Source: Paralithodes platypus (Eukaryota; Arthropoda; Malacostraca; Decapoda; Lithodidae). Taken from it: a DNA stretch of 64,000 nt. Both the position numbers and the translations under genes were made by a program. Positions 10,715 to 21,164 of the stretch are shown here, piece after piece. Every line of letters starts with the position of its first letter. Position 1 is the first letter of the stretch. A model generated the notes under the pieces. It had not been told where the DNA came from, did no database searches, and saw only the letters and a list, made by a program, of their open reading frames with translations. The DNA is taken from NCBI GenBank assembly GCA_032716605.1, contig CM064502.1, positions 32,184,910-32,248,909 of the forward strand. The letters are read 5' to 3'.

Positions 10715-12581
10715 ATGGATTTAGTGAAGCAGCTTAAAGAACAAGCTGACCTTCTCGGACTGACTGGTGATGATGTTGCTAAGTTTGTTCTGGGACAGCA
10801 ACAGATCGCTAGGGAGGATAGGGCAAGAGAAAGAGAAAGGGAAAGAGATAGTAGCTAGTGAGTTGGAAGCACAGAAAATAGCCAGTGAGAAAGAGTTGGA
10901 GATGATAAGGCTGGAGGTAGAAACGGAAAAGGTTAAGGCATCCCTGCCTACTGAATCAAGTAATTCCTCCTATAATCACCATGATAATGTCCGCAGACCT
11001 TCACTACCCATGTATCGTGAAGGGGAAGATATCTCTACTTACCTCACACGATTTGAGAGGATTGCTAGCCTCCTAAATATTGACAGGGATACTTACGCTG
11101 TCCGTCTAGCTAGTCTATTGACAGGTAGGTGTGTTGATATTTATGCTAGTTTGACAGATGAAATTACAAGCAATTATGAAGAGTTAAAGAAATCTCTTCT
11201 GCGGGGCTTTAACAAGACCCCTGACTCTTACCGCAATGAATTTAGATCAGCCCGCATCAGGACAGGAGAGACCTATGACTTGTTCACAATACAATTAGGT
11301 CGCCTTTTTGATCAGTGGGTTAGTTCCAGTAAGACAGAAAAAGGCTTTGAGAATCTGCAGTCTTTCATAATATTAGACCAGTTTGTTGCCTCAGTTACTC
11401 CTGATCTTAGAGTTTACCTAAAAGAACATAGGGTCTCAGATTTGAGAAAAGCGGTTATCCTTGCAGACGGTTGGAGTACAGCGCACCGTGCTTATCCTAA
11501 ATCTACACAGGACTCTACCAAGACTAAAAAGTCTAATGTTTATTCCTCTAATTCCATTAAATCCCCAGAACAGGCTAGTGCAGGGCAGACTAAAGTAAAG
11601 AGGGACATGTCTTCCGTTGTGTGTCATGCATGTGGGGAAAAGGGCCACATAAAACCTCGCTGCCCCAAGAATCCTTTGGCATTTAAATCTAGCACTTCCT
11701 CTGAAACTAAAAGAGTGAGTTTTTGTTTAGATGATCCTGTCAAATCTGATTACATGGCTTCAGGTACTGTAAACGGTGTGTGGGCTTCGACCATACTCCG
11801 TGATACTGGAGCCTCTTGCATTATAGTTTCAGAGGAAGCTCTCCCAGATGCCGATACTGTTAGTTGCCCAAAAGTTAAGGTGGCCGACTATCTAGGACGT
11901 GAAGATACCTTTCCCCTGGTTAGGTGCCACATTAGATGCCCTTACTTTGATGGGTGGGTTAATGCTATTAGAGCCCCAATTAAGTTTTGCAGTGTACTCA
12001 TTGGTAATGTTTCCGGTGCTGGTGGGACGGACAATAAGGATCATACTGCTCTTAAGCAAACTGAACAAAGTCAACTTGTCCAAACTAGGTCTTCCAGTTC
12101 AAAGACTGTCCACCCTTTACTTATGCCAACCCTTGAAGTGTTGAAAGTAACCCCTGCAGAGTTTGCGGACTTACAGTCACAATGTCCTACCTTAGAGCTA
12201 GTTCGCAAATTATCACTGTCAGGAGAGGAAATTAAAACCAGTGATGGGACTTTATTTAAATATGTATACCAAAATGGATTGTTGTGTCGTGTTTGCACAA
12301 ATTCAAAGAAGCCTGACAGAGTTGGTAAAACTGCCCTAGTTGTCCCTTCAGAGTGTAGAAAACTAGTTCTAGTCACAGCTCATGAGAGTCCTTTGGCCGG
12401 TCATTTTTCCCACCGCAAGACTGAACTGAAGATAAAGGAGAATTTCTTCTGGCCAGGTCTAGGGACTGATGTAAGGAACTTCTGCAGGCCATGTGACTCT
12501 TGCCAACGCATGTGTCCTCGGGGGAGAGTTAAGCCAGTCCCCCCTGAAACTAATGCCCATTCTCACCGAACCATTTTCTAG
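10715..12581 (+). pseudogene. Gypsy-2 gag, protease and integrase zinc domain
   Basis: The likely start is ATG 10715 (MDLVKQLKEQADLLG); a slip near 10845 moves to the frame that opens at 10767. Gag has a charged coiled-coil-like start, then MYREGEDISTYLTRFER and a helical capsid (about residues 75-240 of the 10767 frame), then the zinc knuckle CHACGEKGHIKPRC (about residues 287-300). The protease follows with TILRDTGASCIIVSEEA (about 343-359). After it comes LAGHFSHRKTELKIKENFFW and CRPCDSCQRMCPRG (about 560-595), the HHCC zinc domain of integrase. Integrase thus follows protease directly. The frame ends at 12581 because of a slip near a run of six C residues at about 12540. Confidence 0.88.
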
Positions 12582-13692
12582 AGTAGCAATTGATTTGCTA
12601 GGGCCACTTTCTCCTCCATCATCAGAGGGTCATAGATATGTGTTAACTCTTATTGATTTCGCCACAGGATTCCCTGAAGCAGTGCCTCTCAAGGACATCA
12701 CTTCTGAGGCTCTTGTCACAATCTTCGCACGGGTAGGGATTCCAAAGGAGATTCTCTCAGATAGGGGAGCTCAGTTCACTTCCCAACTCATGGGTGAGTT
12801 ACATAAGTTGTTGGGAGTCAAGCCATTGTTTACTACTCCATACCATCCTAGTGGCAATGGTCGTGTTGAGAGATTCCACGCTACATTGAAGGCCTCCCTG
12901 AGGAAGCTGTGTGAAAGTAAACCAAGAGATTGGCACAGGTACTTGGTACCTGTGCTGTTTGCCATGCGGGAGATGCCCAGTGACCGGACTGGATTCTCAG
13001 CATTCGAACTTCTGTATGGTAGAACAGTAAGGGGGCCATTAGCAGTTCTCCGTGACCTTTGGGAAGATCAATCTATTGAAGAGGATGATAGGAGCATGTT
13101 TCAATATGTCATAGAGCTAAGAGAGAAATTAGAAGATTGTGCCGAGATTGCCGCCCAGAATGCAGATATTAGTAGTCAACGATATAAAGCATATTTTGAC
13201 TTGAAGGCACAAGATAGACAGTTTAAAGCTGATGATGAAGTCCTTGTCCTTTTGCCTGATGACAAACGTAAATTGTTGATGTCCTGGAGTGGCCCATATA
13301 AAGTACTTGAATGTAAGAATAAAGTAACTTACTTGATAGAGGAGAAAGGCCGCCCTAAGCTATACCATGTGAATTTACTTAAGAGATATCATCGTAGAGT
13401 CCAGGCTCAAGTTGCATGCAACTTAGATTCTATCCCATGTTTAGATCATTCTAATGAGACTCTTCTTACAGTTCATACGTGCGAGTCCCTAGCCCTAGAT
13501 TTTGAAGCAGAGTCTGAAGAATTCCCTTTAATATCTGAGGTAGAGGACACCGGTGAGTTTGACTTATCCCCACAATTGGATACTAAACAGGTAAATGATG
13601 TTAAAGGATTAGTTACAGAGTATAATCAGGTATTTTCTACACTTCCCAGGTGTACCTCCACTCTCTATCATGACATAAAGTTGAATACTACT
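12546..13692 (+). pseudogene. Gypsy-2 integrase catalytic core and C-terminal domain
   Basis: The core begins at SRVAIDLLGPLS (first D), continues through VLTLIDFATGFPEAVPL and ILSDRGAQFTS (second D) to YHPSGNGRVERFHATLKASL (third residue E in RVERFH). The C-terminal part has DDEVLVLLPDDKRKL and the GPYKVLECKNKVTYLIEEKG segment near LYHVNLLKRYH, the small beta domain of Gypsy integrases. The next 80 residues are acidic and lead into the region just before RT (YNQVFSTLPRC), which matches the usual pre-RT linker. The LINE insertion at 13693 interrupts here, and the target copy AATACTACT resumes at 14215 in the same frame. Confidence 0.9.
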
Positions 13693-14214
13693 ATCTATCT
13701 ATCTATCTATTGCCTGACGCCGTGATCCCCGAAGGGGTGGCCACGAACGAACCGCCCCCATGCACCTCTGTCCCCAGTCAGTCGACGCCCCTCCCCCCAA
13801 CCAGCACCGCCTTCGTTCATGTAGTTCCTCACTCCATCCTTCCCCCTCATATTCGGTCTACCTCTCGCCCTCTGTCCCTCCACCTCGCTCTCGTACACCC
13901 TCTTAGTCATTCTCTCGCTTTCCATACGTTCCATATGGCCGAACCATCTCAAGTTGTTCCTTTTTACACTTTCCAGCACATCTACCTCCACACCACACCT
14001 CCTTCTTACTTCCTCATTAGTCTGTCTATCCCTCCATGTAACTCCGCACGCACTCCTTAAGTAATTCATTTCCACTGCTCTCACTCTTGGTCTGAGTCTC
14101 TCAACCAACGTCCATGCTTCGCTTCCGTAAGTCAGTGTCGGGATTACCACACTGTCATGCAAGGACTTCTTCACTTCCATACTGACCACCCTATTTCTAC
14201 TACTGTACTACTGT
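13693..14214 (-). mobile_element. RTE-like LINE, 5'-truncated copy in Gypsy-2
   Basis: This 522-bp piece is the 3' end of the LINE also found at 48134-50770. Its frame (14189-13707) encodes the post-RT region, with EAWTLVERLRPRVRAVEMNY, RRRCGVEVDVLESVKRNN and LRWFGHMERM. The 3' end has a tetranucleotide tail (ATAG on the minus strand, at 13693-13710), typical of RTE-type LINEs. The flanking duplication is AATACTACT at 13684-13692 and 14215-14223. The truncated 5' end carries extra TACTACTG-like sequence resembling the target, perhaps from template slippage. Here the frame is open where the other copy has a stop in GVTWRDRQ. Confidence 0.85.
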
Positions 14215-15480
14215 AATACTACTGTAAACTTTAAATCAAAGCATTATCCAGTCCCTGTTCACTTACAATCCTACTTTGAAGAAGAGGTGGAAACCTTGCT
14301 TCGGCAAGGAATAATAAGAACATCTCAGTCACCTCATTCATCACCTGTCGTGATGATTAAGAAGCCGGATGGTTCCTACAGGATGGCTGTAGACTACAGG
14401 AATGTTAACGCTATCACTCAGCTTCATGCAGAACCTATGTGTACTATTAATGATGACCTACACAAGTTTACTGGATCAAAGTACTTTACAGAACTAGACC
14501 TAGCCAAAGCTTAATATCAAAACCCTCTTACTGATGAGGCTATGCCATTAACTGCTTTTCCTACCCCCAAGGGACTTATGGAATTCTGTAGACTTCCCTT
14601 TGGTCTGGTGACTGCATGTGCCACATTCATCTGCCTTATGCGCATAGTGTTAGCAGGGTTAAGGAATGTTGCCTTTTATTTTGATAATATTCTAGTTTAT
14701 GCGGCAACCTGGGAGGAGCATATCTCGGCCCTTAGATCTGTCTTGAGCCGCCTATCTGATCATTGCCTTACAGTTAAGCCTAGTAAATGTAGGTTTGGGT
14801 GTGACTCCATTCAGTATCTAGGTTATGACATAAATGGAGTATCCATTAGACCCATTGAGAGCAAAGTCAAGGCCATCTTAGACGTTCCTCCCCCATACAC
14901 AAAGAAGACCTTACGATCCTTCTTAGGAATGATATCATTTTATAGGATGTTCATTCCCCAGGCTTCCACATTGATGAGTCCTTTGTCTGATATGCTGAGA
15001 AAGGGTGTTAGGGAACCTCTTGTGTGGAGTGAAAGTGCTGTAAACTGCTTTGCCAAGCTCAAATCGGCCCTCTCATCTGACCCTATACTGAAATTGCCTG
15101 ATATTTCTCTACCTTTTGTGTTAAGAACAGATTCCTCAGACTATGGACTGGGTGCAATGTTGCTTCAGTACGTGGACGGTCATCCCTTCCCTGTTGCCTA
15201 TGCAAGTCGGAAACTAGCTGATCGGGAGAGCCGGTATTCTACCATCGAAAGGGAGTGCCTTGCCATGCTCTTTGGTATCAAAAGGTTTGATTTTACCTCA
15301 GGGGTAGAGAATTCATTCTTGAGATTGACCACAAGCCTCTAATTTACATGAGGAAATTCAAGGGAACTAATAATAGATTGTTGAGTTGGGCGTTGTCCCT
15401 GCAGCCATACATGTTCAGGCTAGTTCACATTCCAGGTCAGGATAATGTGGGGGCTGATTTGCTTAGTCGAACAGGTAAAT
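14215..15480 (+). pseudogene. Gypsy-2 reverse transcriptase and RNase H
   Basis: RT motifs in order are LRQGIIRTSQSPHSSPVVMI, YRMAVDYRNVNAIT, YFTELDLAKA followed by a stop (TAA 14512-14514), FCRLPFGLVTACATF and AFYFDNILVYA, where the usual second aspartate of the YxDD box is N. RNase H follows with FVLRTDSSDYGLGAML, YASRKLADRESRYSTIEREC and, after a one-base slip near 15297, a segment with IDHKPLIYM and VGADLLSR ending at TAA 15478-15480. The single stop in the LDL box, the slip and the N for D all argue against activity. The N may be a lesion or a family trait. Confidence 0.88.
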
Positions 15481-15551
15481 AATCACTCAGGGTCATGTAA
15501 ATAAATTTATGTTTATATCTATCCGTGGATAGATACTTTTGGGGGGAGCAT

Positions 15552-16663
15552 TGTGATGGAAATGTATGTATTTATTCAAGTGGCACAAATATGAATATAT
15601 ATATTCATATTTATATTAATGAGTCTATGTCAGTAGTCTGTATAGAACAGTATAGTTTATTTCCTATTCACTTTTTAAGTTCCTTATTGAATAGTGTAAT
15701 TACTTTCCTATCCTCGTTGTATACTCTTCGATGAGCGGTATCTTGCTTTCTCTCTAGTGTTTCACTGTTTCACGTTAGTATAATCACCCGGAGCTTCGAG
15801 TTAAATTTGTTTACCGTGAGATAGTTGTCTCTGTCTCACGCTTATATTGAGGTCTCGGAATTTCGAGTTAAATATAAGTGTTTCCTGTGAGTTACATAAT
15901 TCACCCTTATATCGAGCTTTTGAAGCCTTGAGTATAAAAGCTAGGTATTTTCTAGTGGTGGGGGGAGATTATAATCAGTTTGTTATATACTCCTGCCTTG
16001 AGCGTACGTTAGTATTTTCGGTGCTTGTTATTTGCAAGTGGTGTATTTTGTGAAGAGTATTAGTGCATATTTTGTTAAATATCGGAAAGAGGGAAATTTG
16101 TGCATTCAGTGTTAACTATTTCTTTTTACTTGGGAAGACGGCCTTCTTAAACTTTATTATTTAACGTTTTCTTATTACCTAGTCTTCGGCCGCAGTTTTC
16201 ATTCTTTATTAATATTTGTTCTAACAATTGGATTTATCCCTATAGTTATGACCATACCACTGCGGGGCCAAGCGGGGATGCGTCTAGTAGTGATGTAGTG
16301 TTGTCCAGGACGAGCCGATGAGCTGCCCCGACGTCTGCCTGCTCACTAGCCGGGACCTCCACTCCCTACTACCCCTCATCAGTCAATATACAATTGTACG
16401 ATGCATCGGTAAAGATCAGTTGGTACCGGGGAGTTTATAGAGGAGGCAGTGAAAAGCTAGTTAGTCATATTAGGGGCAGGGGCAGACTCGTTGTCACTTT
16501 TGGCTTCGTTATACTTAGTCACTACAAACGTAATCATTCATATTTTATTTTGTTTTAAAGATTATTGTAATAAAGTTGTAAAGTTTTTGTATGTGTTTCC
16601 TATTACCTTTCTTTAGGGGCAGTGTTTAAGTCTATCTTTGAACCCTTTGGATGGGCCTTCACA
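15552..16663 (+). repeat. Gypsy-2 3' LTR
   Basis: This 1112-bp LTR begins TGTGATGGAAAT after the purine tract and ends GGGCCTTCACA. It matches the 5' LTR with scattered substitutions and a short length difference near 16250 (ACCATACCACTGCGG here). It is followed by the target copy CCAGC at 16664-16668. Confidence 0.9.
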
Positions 16664-17270
16664 CCAGCCTTTAGGATGCCAATGACCCGTTCCCATAATT
16701 ATGGCACCGAACCATAGGGCCCTGGCCGGTATAAACCACCACTCGCACTTGAATTCCGCTAGAGTACCTTTTAACCTTGCATCATCTATCAAGTCATGTA
16801 ATGTACTGGCTCCGCTAACAAATGTGGTGGCATTATCACTCATCATAATCTCAGGGTAATCCCTCCTGCTACTAAACCTACGGAACGCATGCAAAAATGA
16901 TTCGCAGGAGAGGTTAGACACCGTCTCTACATGGACCGCTCTAGTAACTGCACAGGTGAATAAGACTACATATAATTTACTTACAGTAACCCCCTTCTCT
17001 TTTACTGGCAAGGCACCTGTGTAGTCAACCCCCGTTACCTGTAAAGGACTCACTTCCTGAACCCTAAACTCCGGCAATGGAGGGGCCAGTACAGCATGGT
17101 ATGATGTACCTTGCAATCTCTTGCAGATGATATATACCCTTAAGGCTTTCTTTACTACCTGTCTAATCTTGTGGATCCACCATCTTTGCCTTATGTAATT
17201 TACAACATAACTGACACCACTATGGTTACACACTTTGTGGCAGTAATTACTAAGGAGAGTGGCTATACGA
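16664..17270 (-). pseudogene. BEL-1 integrase zinc region and catalytic core
   Basis: Reading leftward, the frame has HSGVSYVVNYIRQRWWI and YIICKRLQG, the zinc-binding region, where the first cysteine of the usual CxxC pair is Y. The core has VTGVDYTGALPV (first D), VLFTCAVTRAVHVE, and IMMSDNATTFVSGA (second D). The third residue E lies just before the Gypsy-2 junction, in the next frame: the frame slips by one base near 16695 at ALWFGAI. The protein then continues at 9348. The fold and spacing fit BEL/Pao integrases (established). Confidence 0.88.
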
Positions 17271-17272
17271 TG

Positions 17273-17500
17273 TTAATTAGGGATAAGGATAGGGTACTTG
17301 GCGCTATCATGTAAAGCTGACAAGTGTAGCCTACCTCTACAGCGTATCATGCCTCCCTCCATATAGAGGCCTAACTGCTTCACTATATTGCTTGGTGTGC
17401 CCTGTCCTTTTGACAAATAGTGGTGTTCCTCAGAGTAAGCTTCTCTCTGAGCTACCTTAATCATGGCTGACTCTGCTGCTCTTGATTCCGGCACTGTCAA
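17273..17500 (-). pseudogene. BEL-1 linker between RNase H and integrase
   Basis: The open stretch of 75 residues has VAQREAYSEEHHYLSKG and a segment GLYMEGGMIRCRGRLHLS, the conserved linker just before the integrase zinc domain in BEL/Pao elements. It is in the same frame as the RT frame upstream and the integrase downstream, separated by stop codons only. Confidence 0.75.
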
Positions 17501-17539
17501 GTATGCCGGTTTTGCCTGAGAGTTCCCTTGTGTCTTTTC

Positions 17540-19303
17540 TCAAAGAGTCCTAATAAACCTAAGGACCCATGCCATTACATGCCATGACTTCATATATGAG
17601 CCATACCGGTCCCAATTCAATATGGCAGTAGGGGCAACCAGTACCGGCAATGACAGGGTTCTTTCTTGACTCATGTTACAACCCACAGTGGTGTCCCCTC
17701 CTATTGAGCCCCCTATTGGGCCATGATCAGGCCATAGCATTTGGTGAGGTAGCCATGTGGGCCCTCCCCACCAAAGCGAAGAAGCAACTAAGGACACATA
17801 TGAAATCCCTCTGGTGACTAAGTCACTGGGGTTGTCCTCTGTGGACACATAATGAAAATGAGCGCCGGGGACTAATGACTTTATCTCATCAACTCTATTC
17901 TGAACATAGATAGGCAAAATCTTCTTATTAGACAACCAGCATAGGGTTATCTGGCTGTCCGACCAAAGGTATATATTATCTATAATCAGCTCGTCCGCAT
18001 AGGCCTCACATCTATAACATGCGAGACGAGCTGCGAGAAGAACAGCAGTCAATTCCATCTTAGGTATGGTGAGGGACTTAATAGGCGCCACCTTAGCTTT
18101 GGCCATTACTAACCTACTCACCTCATCACCAACCGCATAGGCCGCTACACCATATGCTACTGAGCTAGCGTCACTAAATAGGTGCAGCGTAACCCTCTTA
18201 GAATTAGTGACCTGACGGGGAAACATGATACCTGTACTATCTATCATATCGTTATAAATACCCTGCCAGTTATCTCTCATGTCATCTGGAATGGGTACAT
18301 CCCACCCACACTCTAATCTCCACAAGTCCTGTACGAACCTCCGCGCCCGGATGGTTACCGGTAGCAACACTCCTAGAGGATCGAACACACTCGCGGTTAG
18401 ACTTAGAGCCTCGCGTTTTGTAACCAATGCAGGGCTACTTCCGTGGCAATTAACCTGTAACATATCCTTATCAGTTAGCCATGCAATGCCAAGTACCTTA
18501 ACCCCGTCTTGTTTGGCGGAGGCTATACCCTTCAGGTGCAATAGTTCCCGCAAGCTCTCATTATTTGTGACCCACTCACGTAAAGACAGGTTAGCGCTGG
18601 AAAATATTCTACGGGCATCCCAACATTCTTGTTGCAAATCACTTACATCATCACCAGTCCCCTGCAAGTTATCAATATACAACCCCCTCTTTAGCTTATT
18701 AACTACCTCACTGTTCTCCTGTATCATAGACAGGTCTTTTTGAATGGTAGCATTAAGGAGGAACTGGGAACAGGTGGCCCCGAACAGAACTGCACGGAAC
18801 CGGTAGACAATGTAAGGACTTGCAACATCCAAGGGATCAACGGGCCACAGAAACTTAGTACCATCCCTATCCTTCTCACTCAATCCCACCATGAGAAATG
18901 CTTTCTCAATATCACTCACCCAGGCAAATTGATGGCATCTAAAGCGTAGAAGTACCTGGGTGAGGTCAGCCACTAGCGATGGACCTGTATGGAGACAGTC
19001 ATTCAGACTGAACGCCCTCTCGTCCATCCTAGCCGAACAGTCCAACACTATCTGTACAGGCGTAGTAACACTATCTTTAGTAATACCATGGTGAGCTAAG
19101 TAGTGAATGGGATGACCAGCTTGATTCCTGTTTTCTACCCTTTCAATAAACCCCCTTCCTACCTGATCATCCAGAACCTTTGTATACTGTTGACAGTAGT
19201 TGGGATCTTTTATAAATTTACGCTGCATTCCTCTCACTCTGCCCAGGGCTAACTTAAAGTTATCAGGTAATTTATCGATGTTATCTCTCCACGGCAGTTC
19301 CAC
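17540..19303 (-). pseudogene. BEL-1 reverse transcriptase and RNase H
   Basis: The open frame of 587 residues has IHYLAHHGITKDSVTTPVQI, then VLDCSARMDERAFSLNDCL, FAWVSDIEKAFLMVGL (about residue 120, first catalytic aspartate region) and LYIDNLQGTGDD (about residue 212), where the box is YIDN as in some BEL/Pao elements. A peptidase-A17-like region follows (PLGVLLPVTIRARRFVQDLW), then RNase H with LHLFSDASSVAYGVAAY, IPKMELTAVLLAARL and DNIYLWSDSQITLCWL, and the closing DNPSDLVTRGIS. The order is that of BEL/Pao pol. This is the best-preserved part of the element. Confidence 0.92.
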
Positions 19304-19341
19304 TATATACTGTCCCTGTGCTTCGGAATACTGTACCGTTT

Positions 19342-19982
19342 CTAAAAAAAAATATTTAAGACCTTCTCCCCACTCTTACCAGTCTCATTAGGACTTATAC
19401 CAATATGGTCCACGTCCCATAGAGCTGTCAGATCCTTTAATTCTGGAGATTTCCTGCCAATATCTTCCTGTATCTCCACTAAAGGGTCTACTGCTAACTT
19501 AAGAACAGTGACTAACTCTACATGGGTCTCTTCTATATCTAACTGATAAGTGCCACTCAGTGCATAACCATAAATTGTGGGTAACATAACTATACTTCCT
19601 TCCCTGACATAGCCTGAATGTACAAAGTGGTAATAAAAGTCCGCCCCAATCAGTAACCCTATCATATCATATCTGGTTTGTATACTGGTAACTCCTCCAC
19701 TACAATGGCCCTCAATTTACGCACCTTTCTTCTGTGATGATAGGTTAACTCTACTATTTCATACTCAGTACTACCAAGTGAGCCAGTAAATCCCTGGAGC
19801 CTTAGCTGTTCCTTACTGACCCTAATGTAATCAAGCTGCGATAAAGTAGAGCGCAAGATGAAGGTACGTTGCGAACATTGGTCCAACAAAGCTCTTACTT
19901 TACTGGTATGACCGTTTGTCGGTCAAGGGAATCTGAATGGTAGGTAACAACACTGCATTACGGCCCGAAGCCACAGCCATGG
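19342..19982 (-). pseudogene. BEL-1 protease region (DUF1758-like)
   Basis: Two overlapping open stretches (19889-19662 and 19665-19342) cover the aspartic protease of BEL/Pao. The active-site segment reads ALLDQCSQRTFIL; BEL/Pao proteases normally have DQGS, so a glycine to cysteine change is present. Further on are IGADFYYHFVHSGYVREG and YGYALSGTYQ, conserved in this domain (the usual IGxD, and flap region). A one-base slip lies near 19663, and stops separate it from gag and from RT. Confidence 0.8.
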
Positions 19983-20218
19983 TCACTGTTGGTTCAGGGG
20001 CCACTGGTTGTCCAGCTCGTTCAAGGCGTGGCGTCGGACACAATTAATTAAAATGTTTCTGTTGGCAGAATCGGCACGGCCTAATTTTAGGGTTAGTACA
20101 CCCTGGCTTCTATGTTCTGACGACAGGCACCCGACGCACAATTTCAACTGCCTTGCTCTATTGGTTTTGGCGGGACTGTTCTTGTATTTAGCACACTTTG
20201 CCCAAAAATGTCCTGTCC
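19983..20218 (-). pseudogene. BEL-1 gag C-terminal zinc region
   Basis: The segment resumes after the nested TTAA elements and holds the second half of a CX2CX4HX4C zinc knuckle (TGHFWAKCAKY) and then KLCVGCLSSEHRSQ, a second cysteine-histidine cluster typical of BEL/Pao gag. The first half of the knuckle (KYGCKLC) is at 24178-24210 on the other side of the insert. The host frame is in register across the insert once one TTAA is discounted. Confidence 0.8.
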
Positions 20219-20889
20219 TTAACCCTTTGGCTGCGGCTATGTTTGGGCTATTTAGGGCATATTCAGGCACTCCTGAATGATAAATCAAGCATCTGCATTA
20301 AATGAAGTGTATTCTGCCGAAAACTAGGCGAAAATAGCTTCAAAATGACACCAGAACGGACCGTGTACGTGGTCTGGTTCACCCGCAGTGGTCCCAGTGA
20401 AACGCGGGAACCCCGCTATTATGTAACACTCGCTCGCTTGGCTACACTGGTGAGAGAGACCGAGAGAGACTCGCCCGAGACACAGCCTAGTTCAGTGAGC
20501 CGCTCGGTGCTCTGAGGGTCGGAGGTGGGTCCCTCACGCTCGCACCCACTGACACTCAATTTTTACGTTTTTTACAGGCTTTTAACCCTTATTTAGCGGG
20601 GTCGGACTTAAGTCCGATACGAGAAAATTGGACTAAATGGCGGGGTCGGACTTAAGTCCGTGGGCGTATTCCCGCCCTAATTTTGGTGGAAAGCGAAACT
20701 TGGTGGTCAGGCGGTGTACTACAAGGGCCCACCCACACATCCCCACTGCGTGACCGTGACTAAGTGACCCTCAAGCAGCCATAATGGAAGGTCAAGATTT
20801 GCCCGTGTTCGATTCGGTGGCCGCCAATCCCTAGTGCGTCGCGCCACCCTACTAACCACGCCCGGCTCACCACCCAGAAACTAGATATC

Positions 20890-21144
20890 ATGCTGAACTC
20901 TTCAGAACTTTCTAATAAGCTGTTGGATGAAACCGTCGAAGGTCTGGGTGAGAGTTTTGGTAGTGTGGATGACTCGGAAGACGAAAATAACCCGATCATA
21001 GGGTTTCACCCCAATCATAATTTGCGTGGGGTGGATGTTGTGGTTGATATTGGACAGACCCTTGAGCAAATTGGAGACGTTCCTGACGAAGAACATACTG
21101 GTGTGGGTGTTGGTAAGTACAATTTATATTTTATAATTGCTTGA
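20890..21144 (+). pseudogene. Probable piggyBac-like transposase N-terminal exon
   Basis: The frame opens at ATG 20890 about 300 bp inside the left terminus. It encodes 84 residues, acidic, with SSELSNKLLDETVEGLG and FGSVDDSEDENNPIIG. Acidic, disordered N-termini are usual in piggyBac transposases (established). At 21113 the sequence GGTAAGT matches a 5' splice donor, after which the frame reads only hydrophobic filler and stops, so the exon probably ends there. No downstream exon with the DDD core was found. The link to transposase rests on composition, position and the TTAA ends; it is inference. Confidence 0.45.
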
Positions 21145-21164
21145 AAATGTGATTGCAAGCATTT

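Larger units (their letters stand above)
9354..16663 (+). mobile_element. Ty3/Gypsy retrotransposon Gypsy-2 with integrase before reverse transcriptase
   Basis: The element has LTRs at 9354-10453 and 15552-16663, with TG...CA ends and the 5-bp duplication CCAGC on both sides. The internal order is gag with zinc knuckle (10715), protease (about 11750), integrase (about 12140-13440), then RT and RNase H (14224-15480). This reverses the usual Gypsy order and resembles Gmr1-type elements. A purine tract TTTTGGGGGGAGCA precedes the 3' LTR. An RTE-like LINE is inserted at 13693-14214. Frameshifts near 10845, 12545 and 15297 and a stop at 14512 make it inactive. LTRs differ at a few per cent of sites by eye. 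Confidence 0.9.
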
